Counted from the stretch's first letter, positions 1-7,117 are shown. The stretch is 8,405 nt of DNA from Pseudomonadota bacterium (GCA_023411445.1 JAEYOT010000237.1:1-8405), one strand, 5' to 3'. The notes: a model not told the origin generated them from the letters alone. Numbers and translations are program-made.

Positions 1-550
1 GGACGGCGGAGCGTCCTTCGACGACATCAGCGAGCGGCTGCCCACGGGGCTGAAGCGCTGCCGCTACCCGCTGGTGCTGGATGGAGACGTGATGCTGCTC
101 GGCTGCGGCTCGCAGGGCTCGGGCAAGCCGCGCATCTTGCGCTCCACGAACGGCGGGAAAAATTGGTCCGTCGTGCACGAAGACGGCGTCGGCGCGGAGC
201 CGCTACTGGCCACGGACGGCTCCGTTTACTGGCCGCGGGAGTCGCGGAAAGGCCTGCTGCGCAGCATCGACCGCGGGAAGACGTGGCAACAGGCCGTTGG
301 CGCGGACGTGCTGGTGCCGATGAAGCCGCTACAGCTGTTCGACGGCAGCATCGCCGCCTTGTCCGGCAGCGAGGTGATCGCGTCGGGCAACCGGGGTCAG
401 AGCTGGTCGCGCGTCTCGCCGCCCATTCCGTTCGAGCCCCAGGGGCTGGCCTACCTGAACGTTCGGCAGCAGCTCTTCACCTACCACGTAGCATGCGATA
501 TGGCGCTACCCGACGCGCAAGCGGAGGGGATGCTGCGCTTCTCACAGTGA
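1..550 (+). CDS. Asp-box (BNR) beta-propeller protein, 5' truncated
   Basis: The reading frame is open from the window edge (first full codon at position 2) to the TGA at 548-550, so only the C-terminal 182 residues or so are visible. Three Asp-box motifs of the S/T-x-D/N-x-G-x-x-W type stand out: STNGGKNW, SIDRGKTW and SGNRGQSW. A probable remnant of a fourth, DGGASF, lies at the very start. The motifs are spaced roughly 40 to 50 residues apart, as expected for successive blades of a sialidase-like or VPS10-like beta-propeller. Asp-boxes are structural turns, not catalytic residues, so sialidase activity cannot be claimed; the arginine triad of true sialidases cannot be judged from this fragment. 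Such proteins are usually exported, but the N-terminus lies outside the window. The next gene starts 57 bp downstream on the same strand and may be co-transcribed. Fold call is fairly sure, function unknown. Confidence 0.75.
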   Translation, partial: DGGASFDDISERLPTGLKRCRYPLVLDGDVMLLGCGSQGSGKPRILRSTNGGKNWSVVHEDGVGAEPLLATDGSVYWPRESRKGLLRSIDRGKTWQQAVGADVLVPMKPLQLFDGSIAALSGSEVIASGNRGQSWSRVSPPIPFEPQGLAYLNVRQQLFTYHVACDMALPDAQAEGMLRFSQ

Positions 551-607
551 CGTTTCCGGCGTCGCTTCACGCCCGCTCGATTGCGCGGTAGTGAGGGTAC
601 CAAAGCC

Positions 608-1405
608 ATGAGTCGCATCAAGCAGTTGATCAGGCGAACGGGTCTGCGCCGACAGCACGTCGCGGCGGCGCGCATGTGTTGCGAGCGCCACGTCATGGCC
701 GCGCTAGGGACTCCGCGCGTGCGTCCTTCGGGTCGCATCCTCTGTTACCACTCGGTGGGGCAAGAGGCGTGGGGCGTGAACGACGTGACCCCGCGCGCGT
801 TTCGTCGCCAGTTGGAGCTTGCGCTGAAGCAGGGCCTGCGCTTCGTGCCCGCAGACGAGATCGTAGCGACCGGGGGCGGGCCGAAGGATTTGGCGATCAC
901 CTTCGACGACGGTACGAAGAGCACGCTGACGCAAGCCGCCGAGATCCTGAAGGACTACGACATCCCGTGGACGGTGTTCGTGGTGACGGAGTGGTCGGAC
1001 GGTGGCGGTGGCTGGCCGGCGCAAACGTTTATGGATTGGCGTGACATCGAGCGGGTGGTGAAGTTAGGCGGCCAAATTGGCAGCCATTCGCTGACGCACC
1101 CGAACTTTGGTATGATCACCGATACGCAGGCCGCCGAGGAGCTCGGCGCCTCGCGGCGGATCATCGCCGAACGCATCGGGGTGGACGCAGACACGTTCGC
1201 GATCCCCTTCGGCCAATCCAACAACTGGTCAGAGGCGGCGGCGCGAGCGGCCAAGCAGGTGGGCTACCGCACGATCTACGCGCAGGCAGAGAGCACCAGG
1301 CCGGCAGGCACCGTGCCGCGCACGTTCATCACGCGCTTCGACACGGACCGCGTGTTTCGCGCGGCTCTCGGCGGCGTCTTCGACCGTTGGGAAGAGTGGG
1401 TGTGA
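608..1405 (+). CDS. Polysaccharide deacetylase (NodB homology, carbohydrate esterase 4-like)
   Basis: A 265-residue protein of the NodB/CE4 family, metal-dependent hydrolases that remove acetyl groups from N-acetylated or O-acetylated sugars. Visible motifs are TFDDG at residues 98-102 (catalytic Asp and metal Asp), HSLTH at 160-164 (the two metal-binding His) and AIPFGQ at 198-203, which corresponds to the RxPY/F motif but lacks the usual Arg. An early strand with CYHSV (46-50) is typical of the subfamily. I see no signal peptide: the first 40 residues are basic and not hydrophobic, so the enzyme may work in the cytoplasm, perhaps on a lipid-linked or nucleotide-linked precursor. The ATG at 608 was chosen because GAGGG (593-597) lies 10 nt upstream; a TTG at 581 would precede that site. 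The stop codon abuts the stop of the opposing glycosyltransferase with no base between them. Confidence 0.88.
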   Translation: MSRIKQLIRRTGLRRQHVAAARMCCERHVMAALGTPRVRPSGRILCYHSVGQEAWGVNDVTPRAFRRQLELALKQGLRFVPADEIVATGGGPKDLAITFDDGTKSTLTQAAEILKDYDIPWTVFVVTEWSDGGGGWPAQTFMDWRDIERVVKLGGQIGSHSLTHPNFGMITDTQAAEELGASRRIIAERIGVDADTFAIPFGQSNNWSEAAARAAKQVGYRTIYAQAESTRPAGTVPRTFITRFDTDRVFRAALGGVFDRWEEWV

Positions 1406-2338
1406 CTAGCCGCGGGCCTGGCGTACGCAGCCGATGAGCGCGTGCGCAGGCGAGGCCCGAAACGCGTAGCCCAGACTCTTGGCGGCGCGCGCCGAGCGCC
1501 CGGCTTTGCGATTGGTCTCCGCGTGGCGCAGGAACGTCCAAGCCCACCAGCCGCGGTGCCGCCACAAGATGCGCTGTAGCTTGACCCGCTGCGGCAGGGC
1601 GAGCCCTTGCGTGTGCCGACGAAAGATCTTCACCATCGCCGGGAAGCGGCGCCACGCTTGCGCCTCTTCGGCTCCCTCACGTTGACGGAACAAGAGCACC
1701 GGCCGCTCGATGCGGCCGATCGGATGGCGCGCGGCGATACGCAGCAACCAATCCCAATCCGTGTCTCCCGTGAGCGTGCCGTCCATGTCTCCGGCTTCTC
1801 TCGCCGCGGACGCGCGCGTCAAGATCGTGGCCACCTGCGGGAAGTACGTCAAAATCTCTTCGAAGATGTGGCCGGAGCTGAGCGGCCCTTGCGGCTCTGG
1901 CTGGCCGATAGGCGTCAAGTCTTCGCGGGTGAGCTGGAACTGCCCGATGACGCAGGCGTACTCCGGGTGCTCACGGAAGACGGCGAGCTGGGCCGAGATG
2001 TTCTGTGGCAGCCACACGTCGTCGTCATCCAGGAGGGTGACGTAGTCACCGCGGAATGAACGCAGGCCCAGGTTGCGCGCCGCCGCCATGCCCACCCCCT
2101 CCGTGCGGATGCGGCGGACGTCGTAGCCCTCCAGCAGCTGAGGCGTCCCGTCGCTGGAGCCGTCGTCAATGACGATGACCTCCAGGTCGAAGCCGTTGCC
2201 CTGGACCGCGAACACGCTGTCCAGCGCCTCCTTCAGGGAGTCACGACGGTTGCGGGTCGTGATCACGACGGAAACCAGGGGAGGCCGCTCGGCGGCCCCG
2301 CTGCCGACGGAGCGCGAAGAGCTCGGAAGGTCGCTCAT
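1406..2338 (-). CDS. GT2 family glycosyltransferase (GT-A fold)
   Basis: A 310-residue inverting glycosyltransferase of family 2, expected to transfer a sugar from a nucleotide donor onto a growing glycan at the cytoplasmic face of the membrane. The GT-A signature is complete: the nucleotide-binding strand VSVVITTRNR (22-31), VIDDGSSDGT (56-65), the metal-binding acidic stretch DDDDVW (104-109) and the acidic acceptor region DTDWDW (192-197), which would supply the catalytic base. There is no transmembrane segment, so it is probably soluble or peripheral; the C-terminus is rich in Arg and Trp. The ATG at 2338 is preceded by AGGAG (plus-strand 2345-2349) with a 6-nt spacer, which fixes the start well. 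The gene is convergent with the deacetylase and divergent from the HTTM-like gene. Donor and acceptor cannot be deduced. Confidence 0.92.
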   Translation of the reverse strand: MSDLPSSSRSVGSGAAERPPLVSVVITTRNRRDSLKEALDSVFAVQGNGFDLEVIVIDDGSSDGTPQLLEGYDVRRIRTEGVGMAAARNLGLRSFRGDYVTLLDDDDVWLPQNISAQLAVFREHPEYACVIGQFQLTREDLTPIGQPEPQGPLSSGHIFEEILTYFPQVATILTRASAAREAGDMDGTLTGDTDWDWLLRIAARHPIGRIERPVLLFRQREGAEEAQAWRRFPAMVKIFRRHTQGLALPQRVKLQRILWRHRGWWAWTFLRHAETNRKAGRSARAAKSLGYAFRASPAHALIGCVRQARG

Positions 2339-2492
2339 GATGGACTCCTACACCACCGAAACGGCCGTGGAGCGTAAACGAAGCAAGCTACTTGGAGCAA
2401 GCCACGCGAGAGCGGCCGGCTAGTCAAAAACTCGGCTCGAGCCGCCGCAGGGGCTGCGCAATCCGAGCAGCTGCTCTGCTATACGGGGTAAC
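2339..2492. promoter_or_regulatory. Divergent promoter region between the GT2 and HTTM-like genes
   Basis: This 154-bp spacer must carry the start signals for both flanking genes. On the minus strand a TTGACT (plus-strand AGTCAA, 2422-2427) resembles a -35 box, but no convincing -10 follows it. On the plus strand TGCTATACG (2477-2485) looks like an extended -10 element; if used, transcription would begin almost at the GTG at 2493 and give a leaderless or nearly leaderless message, which would agree with the weak ribosome site there (only GGGG at 2485-2488, 4 nt away). A 7-bp direct repeat AGCAAGC occurs at 2382-2388 and 2396-2402. Two perfect palindromes are listed separately. These assignments rest on eye inspection only. 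Confidence 0.45.
2433..2476. repeat. Pair of perfect 12-bp palindromes in the divergent spacer
   Basis: CGGCTCGAGCCG at 2433-2444 and GAGCAGCTGCTC at 2465-2476 are both exact self-complementary 12-mers. Their centres are 32 bp apart, close to three helical turns. They share little sequence beyond the GAGC/GCTC core. The second ends 16 bp before the GTG of the HTTM-like gene and sits just upstream of the possible extended -10. They could be operator sites for dimeric regulators. In GC-rich DNA a few such palindromes are expected by chance over a window this long, so only their pairing inside a 154-bp intergenic region is notable. Confidence 0.4.
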
Positions 2493-4163
2493 GTGTCCAG
2501 CTCTACACGACGCCTCGCGCTGGTGACGGGGTCGCTGGCGCTCCTCTGGCTGTGCTTGGTCTGGGGCGTTGGTTCGCACTTGGGCAGCGAGGCCTATGAC
2601 GGCCGGGGACCAGGCTTCTTGGTGCGCGTCCTGAGCGCCCGGCGGGACTTCGTGCCGGTGGATCACTACCTGGGCCGGGTGCGGCTGCTGGCGCTCGGTG
2701 GAGCCTTCGTGCTGGTGGGGGGCGTCGCGCTGGTCGCTGCGTTGCTGCGTGACGCGCGTCAGGGTAGCCCCCTAGCGCGTCGCGTGGTGTTGCCTGCATC
2801 GGCTACTTCGCTGGCCGGGATTCGCGTCGGCACGTGCGCCGTGTCGTTGCTCTCCGTGCTGGTCGAGGCTCCGGCTAGCACCGCCGGGCTGCCAGGCTTC
2901 TCCGTGCTGCCGCCCGGCATGGGCAGCATGGGCATCGTGCGCAACCTGCCGGGGATGAACGCGCTGCTGAGCAGCGGCAGCGCGCTGCTGGCGCTCAAGC
3001 TGGTGTGCGTCGCGGCCCTGGTGGCGGCGCTGCTGGGAGCGTGGACGCGCCTGGCGCTGCCGCTGGCGTTCGTCACTGCGGTGCTGCTCGGCGGCGTGCT
3101 GCGCATGTACACGCACTTCTTTCATACCGGACTCTTGTGCGTGTACCTGCTCGGTGTGCTGGCCTTCTCGCCCTGCGCGGACGCCTGGTCGGTGGACGCG
3201 CGGCGCCGCCGTCGCGCTGGTTTGCCGGTGGCTGAGCCTGAGGCCGCCTCGCTGCGCTACGGCTTTCCCCGCTTCGCGTGCTGGGCCGTTATCGGCCTGA
3301 CCTATTTCGCTGCAGCGACCAGCAAGGTACGTCACGGTGGCATCGGCTGGTGGGACGGCGTCAACCTGAAGGCGAAGATCTTGGGCGACGCGTTGCAGGT
3401 CGGCTCGTTCGACTTCCCATTCCTGCCGCTGATCGGCGCGACGCCGGTCTTCGTCTTCTCGCTCATGGGCATCGCGACGCTCCTCGTCGAGGGCGGCATG
3501 ATCCTCGTGCCGTTCAGCGCGTGGGCGCGTCGTCTCCTGCCGCTCGGCGTCATGGGGCTGCACCTGGGCATCTTCTTGGCGCAGGAGATCCTGTTCCTCG
3601 ATCTGATCTTGATTCAGCTCGTCTTCTTCGATCACAGGCGCTGGCTCACGCCGCTGGCCAGCTGGGCCGAGCGCCGCTTCTCAGCTTGGCTCGGCGCCGG
3701 ACCCGCGGCTCCCGTGGCGGACACGTCGCGCCCTGGCGTGATGACCGCGTTCGCGCTCGTTCCTCTCGTGTACGTGTGCACGATCGCGCTGGACACGGAG
3801 CTGTACCCGCTGACGACCTGGAGCATGTACTCCGATCGCACGACCTCCAGCGTCGTGGACTACGTGCTGGTCAGTGGTCGTGACGCGTCCGGCCGCACGC
3901 TACCGGTTCGCCTGGAGGACACCTTCCGCGTGTTTCGGCTCAGCCGCGATTTCGACGTCATTCCGCTCGCGTTCAAGCCCGAAGCGCGTGGGGACTTGGA
4001 GCGGACTTTGGACGTGTACGCGCGGGCTTACAACAGAGATAAGCCCGCGGAGCAGCGGCTGATGTCCGTCCATTTCGAGAAGCGCAGCGTGGACTTCGCG
4101 ACGCAACCGATCCACACCGCTGCCGGAGCGGTGGTCGACCGCTTCGTGTACGAGCCGCGCTGA
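2493..4163 (+). CDS. HTTM-like polytopic membrane protein (vitamin K-dependent gamma-carboxylase-related domain)
   Basis: A 556-residue integral membrane protein resembling the HTTM (horizontally transferred transmembrane) family, whose best known member is vitamin K-dependent gamma-glutamyl carboxylase. Likely membrane segments lie near residues 8-27, 64-86, 107-125, 165-184, 187-204, 211-227, 260-276, 317-341, 347-379 (two helices) and 416-434. HTTM-type features are YFAAATSKVRHGG followed by WWDG (271-289), the run HLGIFLAQEI (357-366) leading into a hydrophobic helix, and YPLTTWSMYS (438-447), which resembles the PFxxWxMF stretch of these proteins. About 110 soluble residues follow the last helix. 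Bacterial HTTM proteins mostly have no known reaction, so no carboxylase activity is claimed. The GTG at 2493 gives an N-terminus leading directly into the first helix, but its ribosome site is weak. The gene stands alone between two minus-strand genes. Membrane nature is certain, family call fairly likely. Confidence 0.72.
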   Translation: MSSSTRRLALVTGSLALLWLCLVWGVGSHLGSEAYDGRGPGFLVRVLSARRDFVPVDHYLGRVRLLALGGAFVLVGGVALVAALLRDARQGSPLARRVVLPASATSLAGIRVGTCAVSLLSVLVEAPASTAGLPGFSVLPPGMGSMGIVRNLPGMNALLSSGSALLALKLVCVAALVAALLGAWTRLALPLAFVTAVLLGGVLRMYTHFFHTGLLCVYLLGVLAFSPCADAWSVDARRRRRAGLPVAEPEAASLRYGFPRFACWAVIGLTYFAAATSKVRHGGIGWWDGVNLKAKILGDALQVGSFDFPFLPLIGATPVFVFSLMGIATLLVEGGMILVPFSAWARRLLPLGVMGLHLGIFLAQEILFLDLILIQLVFFDHRRWLTPLASWAERRFSAWLGAGPAAPVADTSRPGVMTAFALVPLVYVCTIALDTELYPLTTWSMYSDRTTSSVVDYVLVSGRDASGRTLPVRLEDTFRVFRLSRDFDVIPLAFKPEARGDLERTLDVYARAYNRDKPAEQRLMSVHFEKRSVDFATQPIHTAAGAVVDRFVYEPR

Positions 4164-4170
4164 GCGCAGC

Positions 4171-4734
4171 TCAAGCCCGCTGGTCCCCCGCAGCGAGCGG
4201 CCGGAGCACCTTGGCCGGTACGCCTGCTGCGAGCACGTTCGCAGGCACGTCCTTCGTCACCACGCTGCCGGCGCCGATCACGGAGTTCCTACCGATCGTC
4301 ACGCCCGGCAGCACGATCACGCGCGCGGCCAGCCACACGTTCTCTTCCAAGATGACGGGCGCGGACGCGGGCATTTCGTTGCGGCGAGCGGGATCTAGCT
4401 CGTGAAATGAGTTGTCGATCAGCATGCAGTGCGTGCCGATGTTGGAGCCGCTGCCGATACGCACCAGCTGCGTGGCGCCAATGGAGCAGCCGTAGTTGAC
4501 CAAGATCTGGTCGCCTAGCTCGAGCAAGCCATCGGGCCCGACGGCGAGCTCCAGCGTGGCGATGGTGGACACCAGGCGCACCCGGTTTCCGATGCGCATC
4601 CGCCCCTCGTTCTTCACGACGGGCGAGCCCCACACGCGCACGCGCGGCCCCATGGTTTCGGCTGAGCGCAGGTAATAGCGCGCCCTCAGAACGGCCTCTG
4701 CGTCAGTTAGCAGGTTGAGCGGCTTGAACGCCAT
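4171..4734 (-). CDS. Hexapeptide-repeat (left-handed beta-helix) O- or N-acyltransferase
   Basis: A 187-residue acyltransferase of the maltose/galactoside acetyltransferase-like group, which usually moves an acetyl group from acetyl-CoA to a sugar hydroxyl or amine as a trimer. Hexapeptide turns of the [LIV]-G-x-x-x-x type recur from about residue 46 to 165, for example MRIGNR, IGSGSNIG, VTIGRNSVIGAG. The catalytic His lies in DNSFHELD (H111), in the normal family position, and the C-terminus carries the usual VVTKDVPANVLAAGVPAK (158-175). The frame stays open further upstream to 4944, but that would run into the opposing glycosyltransferase; the ATG at 4734 is preferred because GAGGA (plus-strand 4742-4746) sits 7 nt before it. 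The stop is 7 bp from that of the HTTM-like gene. The acceptor is unknown; decoration of the locus polysaccharide is the natural guess. Confidence 0.88.
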   Translation of the reverse strand: MAFKPLNLLTDAEAVLRARYYLRSAETMGPRVRVWGSPVVKNEGRMRIGNRVRLVSTIATLELAVGPDGLLELGDQILVNYGCSIGATQLVRIGSGSNIGTHCMLIDNSFHELDPARRNEMPASAPVILEENVWLAARVIVLPGVTIGRNSVIGAGSVVTKDVPANVLAAGVPAKVLRPLAAGDQRA

Positions 4735-4888
4735 CGACGGGTCCTCGCGGGGGCTCTGCCCCAGCTGGAAGCGCTTCGAGTATGCCGAAAGCGCCTTCAA
4801 CATCAAGCTCCCCGCTGGTCGCGCTGCCGGCCGTGAGCCGCTTCGGGCGTTGCCCTCGTCGAGCGAGGCGTCTAAAAGGGTCAAGCTC
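4735..4888. promoter_or_regulatory. Divergent spacer between hexapeptide acyltransferase and GT4 genes
   Basis: This 154-bp region must hold leaders for both genes. Both flanking reading frames remain open through it, which is common in GC-rich DNA. Ribosome sites are GAGGA on the minus strand (plus-strand 4742-4746) and AAAAGGG on the plus strand (4874-4880). Small inverted repeats include GGGGC-TCT-GCCCC (4750-4762), the palindromes CCAGCTGG (4761-4768) and GAAGCGCTTC (4768-4777), and CCTCG-TCGAG-CGAGG (4854-4868) just ahead of the plus-strand ribosome site. I find no convincing -35/-10 pair on either strand. The palindromes do not match those in the 2339-2492 spacer. Confidence 0.4.
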
Positions 4889-5944
4889 ATGCGTACCCTC
4901 ATTCTCGCTGCCGGTCGCTTCGGCGATGCCGCGCGGCGCTCCATCGCCGAAGGCCGCGAGCCTCGCCTGGACGTGTTCGAGCTGGCAAACCGGCTGCAGG
5001 CCGACGTGATCGACTACCTGGACGTCGAGCGCTCGTCCAACCTGCTGGTGCGTGGTGTGACCAAGGCGGCTGGGCTCTCCGCTGGCGTCGCTCAGCTCGG
5101 CGCGCTGGCGCGCCGCAGCTATGACGCGGTGCTGACCACGGGTGAGGACATCGGCTTGCCGCTGGCGATGCTGCTCAAGGCTGCGCGCGCGGACGTCTCG
5201 CATACGATGATCGCCCACACGCTGTTTCCCGCGAAGAAGCGCGTGTTCTTCAAGCTGGGCGCCGCCTCGCACATCGATCGGGTGCTCGCCTACTCCAGCA
5301 GTGAGGAGCGCTTGATGATCGACACCCTGGGTATCGAGGCCCACAAGGTGGAGCGCATCTACTACCACGCGGACCAGCAGTTCTTCCGTCCCAGCGAAGA
5401 GTCGCCGGAGCCTGACCTGATCTGCGCCGCGGGGCAGCTACTGCGCGACTACAACTGCTTGATCGAGGCCGTAACCGGTCTCCCGGTGCGGGTGCAAATC
5501 GCCGCAGGGAGCCCGTGGATCGACAAGAGCATGCAGCCGAAGGGTGCCCTGCCCGACAACGTCACCTGGGGCAAGCTGAACCGCTACGACCTACGGGCGC
5601 TCTACGGACGCTCGGCCCTTGCCGTCGTGCCCATCCTGCAGAACCACTATCAGACCGGCATCGCAACCATCCTGGAGATGATGGCGATGGGTAAGTGTGT
5701 CATCGCTACGCGCACCCACGGGCAAACCGACACCATCGTGGACGGCGAGACCGGCGTCTACGTCCCGCCCAGTGATCCGAAAGCGCTGCGCGCCGCGATC
5801 GAGCGCATGCTGGCGGATAGCGCCGGCGCTCGTCGCATGGGTCAGGCCGCGCGCCAGTTCGTCGAGGAGAAAGCCGGGCTCGATCTGTTCGTGGATCGGC
5901 TGGTCGACGCGCTGCGCAAGGGTCATCAGCAGCGCTTCGGCTAA
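4889..5944 (+). CDS. GT4-like glycosyltransferase (GT-B fold)
   Basis: A 351-residue retaining glycosyltransferase of the GT-B type. The C-terminal half shows the donor-binding region: QTGIATILEMMAMG (255-268), then CVIATRTHGQTD (270-281), IVDGETGVYVPPSD (283-296) and the closing helices. In classic GT4 enzymes two Glu residues separated by seven (EX7E) bind the donor; here the second Glu is E263, while the first position is Gln (Q255). The N-terminal half is less typical and has no membrane segment, so a cytoplasmic or peripheral enzyme is likely. The ATG at 4889 follows AAAAGGG (4874-4880) by 8 nt; the longer open frame from 4715 would overlap the divergent acyltransferase and code for a poorly structured leader. 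The stop lies 18 bp from that of the convergent acyltransferase-3 gene. Sugar specificity cannot be read from sequence. Confidence 0.88.
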   Translation: MRTLILAAGRFGDAARRSIAEGREPRLDVFELANRLQADVIDYLDVERSSNLLVRGVTKAAGLSAGVAQLGALARRSYDAVLTTGEDIGLPLAMLLKAARADVSHTMIAHTLFPAKKRVFFKLGAASHIDRVLAYSSSEERLMIDTLGIEAHKVERIYYHADQQFFRPSEESPEPDLICAAGQLLRDYNCLIEAVTGLPVRVQIAAGSPWIDKSMQPKGALPDNVTWGKLNRYDLRALYGRSALAVVPILQNHYQTGIATILEMMAMGKCVIATRTHGQTDTIVDGETGVYVPPSDPKALRAAIERMLADSAGARRMGQAARQFVEEKAGLDLFVDRLVDALRKGHQQRFG

Positions 5945-5966
5945 GCGCCGCTGGGCTTCGCGCTAG
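5941..5966. terminator. Inverted repeat across the convergent stops of the GT4 and acyltransferase-3 genes
   Basis: The 18-bp gap between the two stops is bracketed by CTA-a-GCGC (5941-5948) and GCGC-TAG (5960-5966), which can pair with one bulged A and an 11-nt loop. It could form a hairpin in either transcript. No T-run follows on either strand, so it is not a standard intrinsic terminator; it may be a weak bidirectional hairpin or chance pairing. Confidence 0.2.
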
Positions 5967-7117
5967 GCCCGGCCACGCAGCGCTGCGGGCGGCGTCATGA
6001 AGTAGCGCTCGAAGCAGCGGTGAAAGACGTACGCCACGAGCAAGCTCGTCGGCAGGCTGCACGCGATCATGACCTGAGCCAGCTGCGCCGGGCTGCCCAC
6101 GCGATCGCGCAGCCCGAAGTAGCACAGCGCCACGATGGGCAAGTGCGTGAGGTACAAGCTGTAGGAGAAATGGCCGACGAGGGCCGCCGGAGCGGACTGA
6201 AGCATCCGGAGCAGCCACGTCTCTTCTCCGGACTGCACCCGGCTGGTCAGGTAGATCAGTAAACAGCTGGCAGCGACGCCGACTAGCAGGTCAGTCGCAG
6301 GTATGTAACGGAACCACACGCGCGCACCGACGGTCCCACCTAGCGCGCACAGTAGCCACAGCGCCGCGCTGACTTTGCCCCACGCGACCCGCGCTCGCAG
6401 CCAGCTCTCCGTGCGGCGCTCGGAGAAGCTCACGCCGGCGGCCAGCATGCCCAGCGCGAACAGGCACAGGTACCAGGGGATCGCCTTCAGCTCGCTTCGC
6501 TCGAACAAGAGCAGCGGTGCGTAGCCCAGCCCCGCTGCGACCAGGACGGTCATCAGCGCGCCGTGGCGCCGCCACAGCGGCAGCAGCAGCAGCGGGAAGA
6601 AGAAGTAGATCTGCCACTCCGTCGCCACGCTCCAGTGCGGGCCATTGATCTGGTAAGCCAAGCTCGGCACCCAGTTGTGAACGAGAAACACGTGCGACAC
6701 GACCGGCTCGAGCGCGAGGCCGGGCAGCGAGTCGTCCCAAATCGTTCCGCTGAGCTGGCGCAGCGCCGGGACCGTGGCGAGAAGCAAGAGCGAGCCGGCG
6801 AGCGCGGCGTAGTAGGGCGGCAAGATGCGATACGCGCGGCGCGCCAGGTAGCGCCAAAAGCCGCCCTGCAGCTGCGCCGAGGGTTGTCTCACTACCGGAA
6901 GCATCAAGCAGTAGCCGGAGACCACGATGAAGATCGCGACCGCCTCGTGACCAAACGAGAGCGATAGCTTGAGGAGCTTCCAGGCGCCGCTCTGAGCGCC
7001 GGAGAAGCCGAGGACCGCGTGAAACAGCACGACGTAGACAGCCGCCACTGCGCGGAGGCCGTCCAAGTAGGACAGCCGCAAGGGTGAATTTCTGCCCACA
7101 CCGGCGCGGGGGGTCAT
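5963..7117 (-). CDS. Acyltransferase-3 family membrane O-acyltransferase (OafA/YrhL type)
   Basis: A 384-residue polytopic membrane protein of the acyltransferase-3 family, which transfers acetyl or other short acyl groups across the membrane onto O-antigens, peptidoglycan, Nod factors or secondary metabolites. The family signature is clear: YLDGLRAVAAVYVVLFHA (17-34) with the key Arg22 and His33, SGYCLMLP (67-74), RRAYRILPPYY (93-103), HWSVATEWQIYFFFP (161-175) with the conserved WS..E pattern, and FSYSLYLTHLP (317-327). About ten hydrophobic segments are visible. Length matches the membrane-only form; the SGNH partner domain found in some members is absent. The ATG at 7117 is preceded by AGGAGG (plus-strand 7128-7133) with a 10-nt spacer, and this site lies partly inside a small hairpin. 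The open frame runs on to 7228, but that would overlap the divergent gene. A role in O-acylating the glycan made here is likely. Confidence 0.93.
   Translation of the reverse strand: MTPRAGVGRNSPLRLSYLDGLRAVAAVYVVLFHAVLGFSGAQSGAWKLLKLSLSFGHEAVAIFIVVSGYCLMLPVVRQPSAQLQGGFWRYLARRAYRILPPYYAALAGSLLLLATVPALRQLSGTIWDDSLPGLALEPVVSHVFLVHNWVPSLAYQINGPHWSVATEWQIYFFFPLLLLPLWRRHGALMTVLVAAGLGYAPLLLFERSELKAIPWYLCLFALGMLAAGVSFSERRTESWLRARVAWGKVSAALWLLCALGGTVGARVWFRYIPATDLLVGVAASCLLIYLTSRVQSGEETWLLRMLQSAPAALVGHFSYSLYLTHLPIVALCYFGLRDRVGSPAQLAQVMIACSLPTSLLVAYVFHRCFERYFMTPPAALRGRA

Noticed and set aside
163..591. Open frame overlapping the Asp-box protein
   Set aside because: Arg/Ala-rich out-of-frame shadow of the propeller gene, with no motif.
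581..607. TTG start for the deacetylase at 581
   Set aside because: The GAGGG ribosome site at 593-597 lies after it and points to ATG 608.
2772..3635. Long minus-strand open frame (287 codons) opposite the HTTM-like gene
   Set aside because: It is rich in Arg, Gln, His, Ala and Asp with no recognisable motif and lies entirely inside a clear membrane-protein gene; typical GC-rich antisense shadow.
4157..4167. GCGC-TGA-GCGC inverted repeat around the HTTM-like stop codon
   Set aside because: Only four base pairs, no T-run; too short to call a terminator.
4715..4888. Earlier start for the GT4-like gene at 4715
   Set aside because: It would overlap the start of the divergent acyltransferase, and the added residues do not resemble a GT-B N-terminus; ATG 4889 with AAAAGGG upstream fits better.
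4735..4944. N-terminal extension of the first hexapeptide acyltransferase to 4944
   Set aside because: It would overlap the opposing glycosyltransferase start, codes for a low-complexity Arg/Ala/Ser leader, and the ATG at 4734 has a good ribosome site.
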